A stretch of 64,000 bases of DNA, taken from assembly GCA_964476445.1 (NCBI GenBank), contig CAYZAK010000001.1:1-64000 (forward strand). Reading direction: 5' to 3'. The stretch comes from CAYZAK01 sp964476445. GTDB lineage: Bacteria > CG03 > SLGR01 > JAGXOG01. This document shows, in pieces, positions 34,633 through 44,400 of this stretch. Below the pieces are notes generated by a model. It was not told where the DNA came from, made no database searches, and saw only the letters and a program-made list of their open reading frames with translations. The position numbers and the translations under genes are program-made. Position 1 is the first letter of the stretch; every line of letters starts with the position of its first letter.

Positions 34633-35616
34633 TCAAGGTATTTCTATATGCTCAAATATCTGCTCTATTATATCTTCTGAGGTCAGTTCTTCTGCTTCCG
34701 CTTCATAACTTAGAATAACCCGGTGCCTTAATACATCGTAGCCAATTTTCTTAATATCTTCCGGTATAACATATCCTCTTTTATTTATAAAAGCAAGAGC
34801 TCTGGCCGCCTCAATCAAGTATATACTGGCCCGAGGACTGGCACCGTACTCAATAAGATGATCTAAATTTTTCAGACCGCTGCTTTCAGGTTCTCTAGTA
34901 GCAAAAACAAGATTAATAACATAATCTTTTATCCGCTCATCCACATATATTAACTTCACAACATCCTGCGCTTTTTTCAATTCCCTGTAATTAGTTATCT
35001 TTTCGGGTTCTTCAATACCATTTACGGCAACCCGGTTTAAAATTTCCTTTTCCTCATTTTTAGATGTATAATCCACCTTAACTTTAAGCATAAACCTATC
35101 CACCTGAGCTTCGGGTAATGGATATGTGCCTTCCTGTTCAATAGGATTTTGAGTGGCCAGAACTAAAAAAGGGGAGGGTAAATTATGGGTGGTTTTTCCT
35201 ATGGTAACCTGGTTTTCCTGCATCGCCTCTAATAGAGCGCTCTGCACTTTAGCTGGAGCTCTATTTATCTCATCCGCTAGTACAATCTGGGAAAATATAG
35301 GGCCCAGTTTAGGAGTAAACTCCGCATTTTTGGGATTATATATTAACGTTCCTATAAGGTCGGCCGGCAACAGATCCGGAGTAAATTGTATTCTTTTAAA
35401 ATTTAAATCAAGTATCTTTGATAAAGTACTTACCGAAAGTGTTTTTGCAAGTCCGGGAACTCCTTCAAGCAAAAGATGTCTCTGACACAAAAGACCTATT
35501 AACATCCGGTCTATCAGAGCTTTTTGGCCGACAATAACTTTTCCCATCTGACCAACCAGTTCAGATACAAATTTACTCTCTTGTTTAATTTTTTCTTCTA
35601 TCTGTTCTAATTCCAT
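34633..35616 (-). CDS. moxR: MoxR-family AAA+ ATPase
   Basis: The 327-residue protein is a MoxR chaperone-like ATPase: Walker A GVPGLAKT (about 54-61), 'RIQFTPDLLPADLIG', Walker B 'VLADEINRAP', sensor 'LATQNPIEQEGTYPLPEAQVDRFM' in overlapping parts, and C-terminal 'GASPRASIYLIEAARALA'. MoxR proteins act on VWA-domain partners, here BatA, BatB and the DUF58 protein. The start is supported by AAGGAGG seven to eight bases before the ATG. It is the first gene of the seven-gene cluster. Confidence 0.95.
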   Translation of the reverse strand: MELEQIEEKIKQESKFVSELVGQMGKVIVGQKALIDRMLIGLLCQRHLLLEGVPGLAKTLSVSTLSKILDLNFKRIQFTPDLLPADLIGTLIYNPKNAEFTPKLGPIFSQIVLADEINRAPAKVQSALLEAMQENQVTIGKTTHNLPSPFLVLATQNPIEQEGTYPLPEAQVDRFMLKVKVDYTSKNEEKEILNRVAVNGIEEPEKITNYRELKKAQDVVKLIYVDERIKDYVINLVFATREPESSGLKNLDHLIEYGASPRASIYLIEAARALAFINKRGYVIPEDIKKIGYDVLRHRVILSYEAEAEELTSEDIIEQIFEHIEIP

Positions 35617-35711
35617 GAGTATCCTCCTTAAAGAGTGAATTTTAAATAACTCTATGTTTACAATTTAAAAATAGAAATAATTACAATAAATAAAAGAAGT
35701 GAATTTAAAGG

Positions 35712-36854
35712 TCAATCAAGTATTGCATCGCCCATCCCATCGGGTTCGTCCTGTTCTTCCTGGCCGTCGGGCTTATGATGTATTTTATTAATTATTTTTT
35801 TAACTACAACAAAATATACTACCAGCGGTACTATCAAGAAAATCCCCAGAAAAGCCCACCAGGACATTGCCGCTTCCGGCCCCCCGGTAATTAACTGGGT
35901 CGTAAATCTATCAAGATTAAAAATAATAATTATAAAAGAACTATATATTAAACTGAAATTAGTCCTTGGGTCACTGGCTTTTACCAGTTCAAAACCCTCG
36001 GTCCGGGGGGCAAGTAAAGGCCACAGAAGCGAACCGCCTATATGCCCGGTCATATCTTCGGTTATATGGGTGGCAAAGCCTATAAAAGCAACTAAAGGGT
36101 ACATCCACCATAAATACAGCCCCATAATATAGGTAATTATTCCCACGGGTATGGATATTAAAATCCCCAAAACATATGAATGGCTCCAGGTTCTATGCCA
36201 GGGCAACCAGTTAAAGTATATGTTCCCATCGGTCTCTTTTTCCAGACCAAACATTGTACTTGAAAGTATATCTATGGTAGATGGTTGTACTCTGGTTTTT
36301 TTCTTTTCTCCCCCTTTAATTTTCTTTCTTAAAAATCTTATAGACCGGTTTAACCAATCCACCTCGTCCGAACGCGGTTTTAAGGTATGGTTTAATTTAG
36401 CTCTTCCCACCCTATTTTTTTCAGGAGCGGTTCCCTCAAACGGAATCTGAGACGTGCTGACAATTTCATTTATCTGAACTACCACTTCATCCTTTTCAAA
36501 GAAAATACAATACTGCCTCCATCTGTTTCCACCCAGCTGTATAGGGAAATACTGTATCCGTACTTCTTTTCCGGTACGGGCTGCTTCATCTACAGCATTG
36601 GCAAATGCCTGAGCCATCTTCTGGGGATCAGGATTGCGGGGATCAGGATCAATTTCATATTCGGGATCCTGAAAAAACTGACCAAATTTAAAATCAAGGG
36701 TATCGGGCATAATACCGTACATACCGGCGAGAACTAAAATAAAACTGGAAGAAGCTCCCTGTACATCTAAACGGGAAGAGACCGACATTCTAACCACCTG
36801 GGGTATAAAAGTGGATACTGCAACTCCGGAGACAAAATGGGTAAGACCTTTCAT
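35712..36854 (-). CDS. YdjM/DUF457-like membrane-bound metal-dependent hydrolase
   Basis: The 380-residue protein starts with 'MKGLTHFVSGVA', continues through 'GMYGIMPDTLDF' and has 'HRTWSHSYVLG' and 'FIGFATHITEDMTGHIG'. These are the H-x-H and D-containing segments of the YdjM-type (LexA-regulated) membrane hydrolases, which share a fold with phospholipase C-like zinc proteins. A long soluble insertion (about 65-195) separates the first two parts. There are about five membrane helices. It begins four bases after the TctA-like permease stop, so the two probably act together. Substrate unknown; membrane lipids are possible. Confidence 0.75.
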   Translation of the reverse strand: MKGLTHFVSGVAVSTFIPQVVRMSVSSRLDVQGASSSFILVLAGMYGIMPDTLDFKFGQFFQDPEYEIDPDPRNPDPQKMAQAFANAVDEAARTGKEVRIQYFPIQLGGNRWRQYCIFFEKDEVVVQINEIVSTSQIPFEGTAPEKNRVGRAKLNHTLKPRSDEVDWLNRSIRFLRKKIKGGEKKKTRVQPSTIDILSSTMFGLEKETDGNIYFNWLPWHRTWSHSYVLGILISIPVGIITYIMGLYLWWMYPLVAFIGFATHITEDMTGHIGGSLLWPLLAPRTEGFELVKASDPRTNFSLIYSSFIIIIFNLDRFTTQLITGGPEAAMSWWAFLGIFLIVPLVVYFVVVKKIINKIHHKPDGQEEQDEPDGMGDAILD

Positions 36855-36858
36855 TGGA

Positions 36859-38274
36859 TTAAATCAACCCGAATACTCTGGCCACCGCATCACCGTAACC
36901 GGCCATATTCAAAGCTATTGGAACTAAAAGAACTGCCATACAGTGACTGCGCCGGCAACCGTAAAAAACCGGAATTAAACCTATGCTAGTTGTTATAAGG
37001 GATATGCCTATCCCCAGCCACCCCCCACCAACAAAAAATATTATTGAAAATACAACGACCAGACCCACAATATAAATTAGCCTTAAATTTAACTTAGGCA
37101 ATATTTTAACCATCCAGTTTACAATATATATAAGAAGTATAAAAGCCAGCGAACCGCTAAAAAGTATAGAGCTAATCATTACAAAAAAATCGCCTTTTTC
37201 AGCAGTAAATATGGGCCTTAAAATAAATGTTAACCCTCCCCGTCCGGTTCCAAATGGGGTAAGTTCGGTAAGAATAAATAAAAGTAAAAAAGCTCCGACA
37301 TAGTATAAAAGTTTTATCATACCACCGGCTATCAGAAAAATTCTTTCCTGTCTGTAGTACATTTCTGGAGTATGCAGATGTTTATGTTCCTTTTCATTAA
37401 TGGGATCTGTAAATTCCGCACGTTCTATATTTCGATGGTTGGTGACATGTCCGGCCCACATCGCTCCTATACCGGCAGTTACCGCCGGAAGATAAGCGGC
37501 CATCATCCCCCCTACAAAACCGGGTAATAAACCATATCCAAAATCTTCCCAGCCTGCACTAATATAATCATTATCATACTGTTTGGGTGGCTGGTAATTG
37601 GATATCAGGGCCTGTATTATAGAAGGTATGGCAAAAAAACCTATAAACACCGGCATTATATTCTGAAAACTGGATTCCACCGGTAAAATTGGTTTGGTAA
37701 GAAAAATAAGGCCGAATATAGCGGCCAAGGTAAAGGTGGCCAGTCCGGCAAAACAGTTTCTCCAGGCCTCTTTAAACTTCTGCCAGGGAGTATCTCCCCG
37801 GCCCGCTCCTTTGGGCCACTCGCTCATCAAATAATGAATTATGACCAACCCCAGCACCCAGTGCAGGTGAGGGCCGGTAACTCTTGCTATATATGGCCAC
37901 ATATACCAAAAATAAGGATATAGAAGAGCTAAAAAAACTACTCCGACAAGCGTTCCCAACCCGGTTAAAAGACTGGCATCTTTTCCCCTACCCCGGGTAA
38001 CCATATCGGTAGAAGGAAGCATAGATGCTCCTGCGGATTCATCAGCAGTATTAAAAAAAGTCATGGGTACAGTATTTATAAAAGCAAAAGCAACCACCAG
38101 AGACATAAAAAAAGGAGCCAGAGCATAGTAAGGAATAATTCCCCTTATACTTAACCAGGCAATCATGGCGATGCCTGCTACATTGTATATGTGGAGAGCG
38201 GGAATCGAACAAAAAAGCGCGCCCAGCAGGGTTCCCAAAATCACATATCCTATAATTACCGGGCCGACTTCCAT
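36859..38274 (-). CDS. TctA/DUF112-like polytopic membrane protein
   Basis: The 471-residue protein has about ten to eleven membrane helices. Two glycine/proline-rich motifs at equivalent places, 'VPMTFFNTADESAGASMLPS' near 70-89 and 'GLLPGFVGGMMAAYLPAVTAGIGAM' near 250-274, recall the TctA permease family and its archaeal branch COG1784. No periplasmic binding protein or TctB-type small subunit is nearby. The gene shares one base with the OB-fold protein gene and is followed by the hydrolase gene, making a three-gene set. The relation to TctA is from pattern only. Confidence 0.55.
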   Translation of the reverse strand: MEVGPVIIGYVILGTLLGALFCSIPALHIYNVAGIAMIAWLSIRGIIPYYALAPFFMSLVVAFAFINTVPMTFFNTADESAGASMLPSTDMVTRGRGKDASLLTGLGTLVGVVFLALLYPYFWYMWPYIARVTGPHLHWVLGLVIIHYLMSEWPKGAGRGDTPWQKFKEAWRNCFAGLATFTLAAIFGLIFLTKPILPVESSFQNIMPVFIGFFAIPSIIQALISNYQPPKQYDNDYISAGWEDFGYGLLPGFVGGMMAAYLPAVTAGIGAMWAGHVTNHRNIERAEFTDPINEKEHKHLHTPEMYYRQERIFLIAGGMIKLLYYVGAFLLLFILTELTPFGTGRGGLTFILRPIFTAEKGDFFVMISSILFSGSLAFILLIYIVNWMVKILPKLNLRLIYIVGLVVVFSIIFFVGGGWLGIGISLITTSIGLIPVFYGCRRSHCMAVLLVPIALNMAGYGDAVARVFGLI

Positions 38275-39461
38275 TATTGTATATTAAATTCAGAGGCTTC
38301 CAGCAGGTTCAGTTGTATATCCCCGTCAACCTCTGTAACCTTTACAGGCGCTTTTATTTTCTCCTGTCCCGAATCTAAATCGGAAAAATCTTCAATTTGT
38401 TCCCGCTGATCATAAGACACAAACATTGGAAACTCGGAATCAGAAAGCTCCAAATACGCTCCCTCTATCCCTAAACTTACCCGTTTCACGTCAGCCAGAA
38501 CTATATATTTTTTGCCCTCATCAAGCAAAGAAATTTCCGACGACGGGATTTCATCTAAAGAATCGACATCTACTTTTTCTACTATTGTCACGGCTGTCTC
38601 ATCCAAAAGCTGTATATTCTCCGGACGTCCGGACGGATCTACCAGATCAATCTGGGGGTCGCCGCGAAATTCGCCTGCCCTAACTTTCATTCTGAACGGG
38701 GCGCCTTCCTGGGTAATAGCCTGTTTAATTTTATCCGGAAGAGCTTTAAACTGACCGTCAAAAAGAACCATTTCTATACTACCAGAACCGTCATTAAAAG
38801 CTATTCTATGTAGAATCAAACCCTCCCGAGGCGAATCTTTGCTATAGTATTCCACATCGGCTTCCACCCAGTAAATTTCCCCTTTATCAGCGGGAGTTAT
38901 ACTGATTATCGGCTGTTCTTTTATCTCATAGTTTTCCACCAAACGCATACGGTCGGGGATAGATAAAAACATGGACACTCCCCAGGTCTGAGAAACATTA
39001 AGGGTACCTATAACATTAACAACATCTCTTAAGTCAGGCATGTCATCCCCGTGATATCTACGAAAATTATCCAGGTCATTTACTGCCCTGGCGTTTATCT
39101 GGCCGGTTCCGTCATCTATTGTCATACTAAAACTGTTTCTGTCCTCCTGATACTCCACCTCCCTGACTTCACCTTCAATTTCAACCAGGGCGTTATTCAT
39201 AGTTTCGGTAATATTGCCAATATTAACCCTGGGGGGCTTTTTCATATAGGCTGCCACCCATAAAAGTATCAGTCCTACAATAGAACATATAATGGCAAGT
39301 TTTTTAATAAGATTTATGGATATGCGTTTTTCGATCCTGGATCCGCATCTTACGCAGGTAGCTCCACTCCCGACATAGTACCCGCAAACAGGACAGTTAC
39401 TTATTCCTTCAGAAGAATTTTCGGGATTTTGTTCTTTTATTTGTGTGTTTTTTTTAGACAT
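38274..39461 (-). CDS. Zinc-ribbon, membrane-anchored multi-OB-fold protein
   Basis: The 395-residue protein has an N-terminal zinc ribbon (C23, C26, C36, C39), one transmembrane helix (about 53-72) and then an exported part made of beta-rich domains. The first (about 85-170) reads 'VEIEGEVREVEY...SMTIDDGTGQINARAV', a clear nucleic-acid-type OB-fold pattern; two more repeats follow ('RIAFNDGSGSIEMVLFDG', 'VLADVKRVSLGIEGAYLELSD'). OB folds outside the membrane are more likely to bind protein or glycans than nucleic acid. It is the first gene of the three-gene set with the TctA-like and YdjM-like proteins. Function unknown. Confidence 0.6.
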   Translation of the reverse strand: MSKKNTQIKEQNPENSSEGISNCPVCGYYVGSGATCVRCGSRIEKRISINLIKKLAIICSIVGLILLWVAAYMKKPPRVNIGNITETMNNALVEIEGEVREVEYQEDRNSFSMTIDDGTGQINARAVNDLDNFRRYHGDDMPDLRDVVNVIGTLNVSQTWGVSMFLSIPDRMRLVENYEIKEQPIISITPADKGEIYWVEADVEYYSKDSPREGLILHRIAFNDGSGSIEMVLFDGQFKALPDKIKQAITQEGAPFRMKVRAGEFRGDPQIDLVDPSGRPENIQLLDETAVTIVEKVDVDSLDEIPSSEISLLDEGKKYIVLADVKRVSLGIEGAYLELSDSEFPMFVSYDQREQIEDFSDLDSGQEKIKAPVKVTEVDGDIQLNLLEASEFNIQ

Positions 39462-39504
39462 TTTTTTTATTATACTAAATTAATTTTATAAATCAATTTT
39501 AATA

Positions 39505-40341
39505 TCAAAGGGCTTCTTCTATAGTTTCTTCCACAGCAGTAGACAGCCGCTGTACAATTAAATCCACCCGGCGGTTCATAGCTCTTTGTTCGGCTGTACG
39601 GTTAGCAGCCACCAGGTGTCTCTGAATAACTTCTTGCATCTCTCTTTGGAGACTCAACTGCCGATGCCGTATTTTTCTTATTACCATCTCTTCTTCTTCG
39701 GGAGTGCCGGCTTCAACAATTTCTTCGGAAAATTCGTGGGGGACATCTTTTACTCTCTGTTTATACCTGCTAATTTCCTCATTAAACTCTGTCTCTACCG
39801 CAGGATGGTATTTACTGTATCCTCCCGCCGATAGACGGCCCGGAGGAAAATCCAGCTGTTCGGTAAGAAATCTAGTTATATTAGTAGCCCGGGTGGCCGA
39901 AAGTTCCCAGTTAGAGGCAAACTCCGCCGTTCTTATAGGAACACTGTCAGTATGCCCTTCCACTCTGATATCATTGGGGATATCTATTATCTCTTCGGAA
40001 ATATCGGCCAGAATATCTTTTGCCTCTTCGTATATATCAGCTTTGCCGGAATCAAACATAAGTTTTTCACTTAGACTTATTACCAACCCCCGGGTATCTA
40101 TTTCCAGAACTATGACTTCTTCAAGCTGGTTTTGATCAGCGTAGGTTTCCAATCTTCTTTTTACCTGAAGTAACTGCATCTCGTTTAGAGTAGCAGCCAG
40201 GGCAAACATCATGACAAAAAATATTAAAAGCTGGGTTACTAAATCAGAGTACGTGGTCATCCAGGGCGGGGACCCTTTACCTATCTCTATATCTTCATCC
40301 TCACCTTCTAAGAGAATATCATTTTCTTCATATTCGGCCAT
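39505..40341 (-). CDS. motB: MotB-type stator protein with long insertion
   Basis: MotB forms the ion-conducting stator with MotA and anchors it to peptidoglycan. The 278-residue protein has an acidic N terminus, one membrane helix (about 33-52) starting with YSDLVTQLL, where D33 is the ion-binding aspartate, and an OmpA-like domain (about 76-265). The peptidoglycan-binding elements are present: GHTDSVPI (129-136), LSATRATNITRFL (147-159) and RAMNRRVDL (253-261). An extra charged helical segment of about 60 residues (183-245) is inserted before the last strand, where typical MotB has only a short loop. The start codon shares a base with the motA stop. Confidence 0.88.
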   Translation of the reverse strand: MAEYEENDILLEGEDEDIEIGKGSPPWMTTYSDLVTQLLIFFVMMFALAATLNEMQLLQVKRRLETYADQNQLEEVIVLEIDTRGLVISLSEKLMFDSGKADIYEEAKDILADISEEIIDIPNDIRVEGHTDSVPIRTAEFASNWELSATRATNITRFLTEQLDFPPGRLSAGGYSKYHPAVETEFNEEISRYKQRVKDVPHEFSEEIVEAGTPEEEEMVIRKIRHRQLSLQREMQEVIQRHLVAANRTAEQRAMNRRVDLIVQRLSTAVEETIEEAL

Positions 40342-41228
40342 TATTTTTTCTTCTTGGATTTATACTTAAATTTTTTCTTTTTAGTCCTTTTATTGGTTCT
40401 TTTTGATTTTTTCTGTTTAGTTTTCTTACCCTTTTTATTTTTTTTCTTATCTTTCTTACCGGTATTTTCTTTGTCCGTCGACCGGGGTAAATACGCCCTG
40501 AGTTTAGATACCGCAATAGAAGGTATTTCACCCGCCTGTAATGAAAGAACCCCCCTTAAAATAACTTTTTTAATAAAAATTTCATCTTCCGACCGTCTTT
40601 TTAACTTACCGGCTATAGGCAAAAACAACAAATATGCAACCAGGGCTCCGTAAAACGTGGTAAGTAAAGCCACGGCCATTCCCGAAGCTATCTGAGCCTG
40701 ATCCCTGAGATCGGCAAGCATCAATATCAACCCCATTATAGTACCTATCATCCCAAAAGCAGGAGAATAAGTTCCTAGAGTCACAAAAATTTCCTGCCCG
40801 ACCTTATGGCGTTCCCGGGTAAAAGCCAGCTCGGTCTCAAGTTCCTCCTTAATGAGCTCGTAGCTCTGACCGTCAACAACCATCTTCACACCGCTTTTTA
40901 AAAACTCGTTGTCCATACTTTTTATATCATTCTGAAGAGATAGAACACCTTTTTTAGAAGCTTTTACTATTAAGGCCCGGATGGTATCAATATATTTCTG
41001 GGGATCTTCCTGCTCCTCGGTAAAAACCTTTTTCACTATTTTAAAAGCTTTTAAAACCTGTTTAAGGGGATAAGTAACCATAAGAGCGGCAAAAGTTCCT
41101 CCGAAAGTTATTAGAGCCGAAGGTAAATCTATAAAACCCATTAGACCGCCCGCTCCACCTCGTTGAAAAACAGACATAACTACAAGGATTATCCCCCCGG
41201 ACAATCCTATTATAGTGGTTAAATCCAT
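40341..41228 (-). CDS. motA: MotA-type stator protein with lysine-rich tail
   Basis: MotA forms the ring around MotB and pushes on the rotor. The 295-residue protein has four membrane helices and the conserved prolines P156 (in GTYSPAFGMIGT) and P204 (in FLPIAGKLK). In the cytoplasmic loop a gap-free hand alignment puts S91 and Q99 where E. coli MotA has the torque residues R90 and E98. Residues 253-295 are a tail made mostly of Lys and Arg, absent from ordinary MotA. The gene follows flbD by four bases and overlaps motB by one base. The family is certain; altered rotor contacts are inferred. Confidence 0.9.
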   Translation of the reverse strand: MDLTTIIGLSGGIILVVMSVFQRGGAGGLMGFIDLPSALITFGGTFAALMVTYPLKQVLKAFKIVKKVFTEEQEDPQKYIDTIRALIVKASKKGVLSLQNDIKSMDNEFLKSGVKMVVDGQSYELIKEELETELAFTRERHKVGQEIFVTLGTYSPAFGMIGTIMGLILMLADLRDQAQIASGMAVALLTTFYGALVAYLLFLPIAGKLKRRSEDEIFIKKVILRGVLSLQAGEIPSIAVSKLRAYLPRSTDKENTGKKDKKKNKKGKKTKQKKSKRTNKRTKKKKFKYKSKKKK

Positions 41229-41232
41229 AGAA

Positions 41233-41454
41233 TTATTCTTCTTCTTTTAAATTGGAAAGTTCTTTCCAGGCTTCTGCGTTGATATTTTTACGGTACTCTT
41301 TAACTTTTTCTACAATTTCTTCAATTTTTTCTTTAACCATTAACCGGTTTCCGCTGGTAAGAGAGATATGAGTATCCGGATGGGCGGTAATTGTCTCTAT
41401 TAATTCGGCATTTAAAACTATCCGGGTACCGTTCATTTTTGTCACAGTTATCAT
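41233..41454 (-). CDS. flbD: FlbD-family protein
   Basis: The 73-residue protein matches the small FlbD family found beside motA/motB in many flagellated bacteria: 'VTKMNGTRIVLNAELIETI' (4-22), 'PDTHISLTSGNRLMVKE' (26-42). Its role is not well defined. It lies between the giant coiled-coil gene (two bases) and motA (four bases) and shows that the cluster derives from a flagellar operon. The C-terminal 20 residues are acidic. Confidence 0.9.
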   Translation of the reverse strand: MITVTKMNGTRIVLNAELIETITAHPDTHISLTSGNRLMVKEKIEEIVEKVKEYRKNINAEAWKELSNLKEEE

Positions 41455-41456
41455 AA

Positions 41457-44400
41457 TTATAAAACTAAAATATCTTTAGATGAATTTTTCTTAAATTTAT
41501 CAGTAATTTTTTTAAAGAAAGATTTCCGCTCTTCCTGAAGTTCACGTAAAAGACGGGCCTGGTTTTTCTCCAGTTCCTGTCTTTTCTTCTTCTCCTGTTC
41601 AGCTATTTGGGATAGCTGTTTCTGGTCTCTTAACATTATATCAAATTTTTTCTTTAAATTATCTCTTTCCTTAATAACTTTCTGAGTTTTATCTATGAAA
41701 TTCTTGATTTTTTTCTCCCGATCATCCCATTTTTTCTGCCAATCCTGTTCCATTTTTTTCTTATCGGCTTTTGAAATCCGGTCGGAATTTTGTTTAGACA
41801 TTTCCTCTAATCCTATTTCTAACTGAGCTTTAAGTTCCCGAATTCTGTCTTTTAAAGTGTTATTTTTCTGTTTAAGATTATTAACTGTAGTTTTATTCTG
41901 AGAATTCGAAACAGATTTTTCTTTTAGTTCCTTTAACTGTTTGTTTTTAAGCTCTATATCTTTTATAGCTTCTTCAAGTTCTCCTTTCAACTCGTTTATC
42001 ATATTTACTTTTTGTTCCTGCTTTGCCAGAATTTTTTTGTTTTTTTCAAGTTTTTGGTTTAACTTTTTATTTTCCTGTTTTAAATTTTCCAGCTCCTGTT
42101 CATCCTCTTCAGAAGGTGTCCGGGAAAGATTTTCCTGTAAATTTTCTATCTTTAAAGTTTTCTCTTCCAACTCATTCTTTAAGTTTTCAATAACCTTACT
42201 TTTTTGGGTCAAATTTTCCTCAAGGTTTTCCTGCGCTTCAAGTTCTACGTTTAAATTTTCCACTCTGTTGGATAATTTTGCTATCCGTTCTTCTTTCTTT
42301 TTCAGTTCGTCATTATCAGGCCTGCTGGAAAGATTTTCCTGTAAATTTTCTATCTTTAAAGTTTTCTCTTCCAACTCATTCTTTAAGTTTTCAATAACCT
42401 TACTTTTTTGGGTCAAATTTCCCTCAAGGTTTTCCCGCTCTTCAAGTTCTATGTTTAAATTTTCCACTCTGTTGGATAAGTTTGCTATCCGTTCTTCTTT
42501 CTTTTTCAGTTCGTCATTATCAGGCTGGGAGGCGATTTTTTCTTCCAAGTTTTTGATTTTTTGTTCTTTTTTTTCAAGTTCTTCTTTTTCAGGATTATGT
42601 ATTAATTTCTTTTCTAAATTTTTAATACGGTCTTTCTGATTTCCTATAATTTTTTCTTTATCAACTACATCGGTTTTTAAAGTTTCTATCTTTTCTGCTT
42701 TAGCCGTAATTTCATCTTTTAAATTATTGGCTTCACTCTGGTCTATTTTATACCTCATTTCTGAGGTTAAATCCTTTATTTTAGAATCTTTTTTTTCAAT
42801 CTCTTTTAAAATCTGGTTGATCTCTTCTTGATGAGAGGCCTCTTTTTGGGAAAGTCGCTGTTCTAATTTTTCTATACGCTCTTCTTTATCTTTTAAATCG
42901 TTTTTTACCCTTTTAAATTTTTCTGTTATATCTGACAGTTCTCTTTCCCGATTTTCTGATATTTGGTTGTTTTTATGGAAATTCTCAACATATTCCTCGG
43001 TCTTTTGTTTGAACCGGTTAAAATTATATTTTAAATTATCCAGTTCCTTGTTTTTATATTCAAGCTCTCTGTTTAATTTATTATTTTCTTCCTCTAATTG
43101 TTCCAGCTCTAATCTAAAATCCTTTTTTCTTTCTTCGTATTTATCAGCTGAATCCCATTTTTCCTCCACCTTGTGCAACAGATCCTGATAATTATTTTTA
43201 AGCCGGTCTATTTCATTTCTAAGCTTATCTTCTCGCTTTTCAAGTTCAAATTTAATAACCTTGTTTTCTTCTATCTTTTTATCATATTTATTTTTCCACA
43301 TTTCTATTTCCTCCCTAGCGGTTTTAAGCTCTTCCCGAGCTGACGCAAATTTAGCTCTGTGTTCTAAGAGCTTGCTTTCCTGAGTTTCTAATTTTTGATT
43401 AAGTTCAACAATCTTGTTTCTGGCATTATTTAAATTCTGTTTAAGTATATTTTTTTGTTTATATATATGACTTTTGAGATCTTTTATTTCGGATTTATAA
43501 TCTTCTATTTTTTGGGCGTGTCTTTTTTCCTGTTCATTTAATTTTAATTTTAATTCCTCTTTTTCAGAGGTTCTTTGTCTTTTAATATCTCTTACCCGGC
43601 TTTGAAGACTTGAAATTTCATCTTTTAACTCTTCTTCTTTTTCCTGATAATTAAGACGGAGTTCCTCCTTCTGTTTATCCCATTCCTCTTTAAGCCACCG
43701 GGTATTTCTTTTATAATCTTCGAATTCTCTTTTTAAACTCCGTATTCTTTGATCCTTACGGTTTCTTAATTCTCTTACAGTATTCCGGGATTCTTCAAGC
43801 TGGTTATTAAGTAACTCTAATTGCCGGTTATAATCCTCTTCGTTTTTATTAAGTTTTTCCCGTTCTTCGCGTCTTATTTCTCTAATTTTACTCTCTATTT
43901 CAAAAGCTGCGTCTTCTTTTTCCTTAATTACACCGGACAATTTTTCCTTCATCTCTTTATTTGTACGGTTTAGATTATGATTTTCATCGTCAAATTCCTG
44001 TAAATCTGTTTTTAACTGTTCATTTTTCTTTTTAAGATTACGGTTCTGCCTTATATTATTTTCCAGTTCTTCTTCTAAATTTTCAATCTTTTGGGCTGTT
44101 TTACGGTGTATTTTTTCTTTCTCTTCTTTTAGAGTTTCCACTTTATTTTTCTGAGTTTCATAACTTTGTCTTAAACTGTTCATTTTTTCTTCATATTCAT
44201 CTTCTATTTTGGTTTTTATTTTTTCATAATTTACTTTTTTTGTTTTTATATTTTCTAACGCTCGGCTGTGAAGTTCTTCTTTAGCGGAAATCTGCTGTTC
44301 ATATTTTTGCTGAATATTCTTAAACTTTTCTGCCAAATTAGCCTTGCTGTTCTCTAAATCTTTAATTTGGGATTGGTAATCTTTAATTTTATTACTATAT

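Noticed and set aside
40328..40531. Arg/Lys-rich alternative frame over the MotA tail
   Set aside because: A shadow of the adenine-rich motA 3' end; the motA frame itself is continuous and ends in overlap with motB.
39505..41228. Zorya-type defence system
   Set aside because: MotA lacks the long ZorA cytoplasmic helical tail, no ZorC/ZorD or ZorE is present, and flbD and FliF-FliG neighbours point to a flagellar origin.
41941..42639. A 232-codon plus-strand frame inside the coiled-coil gene
   Set aside because: Ser/Phe-rich mirror of a Lys/Glu-rich coding strand, including the mirror of the 204-bp repeat; no independent signals.
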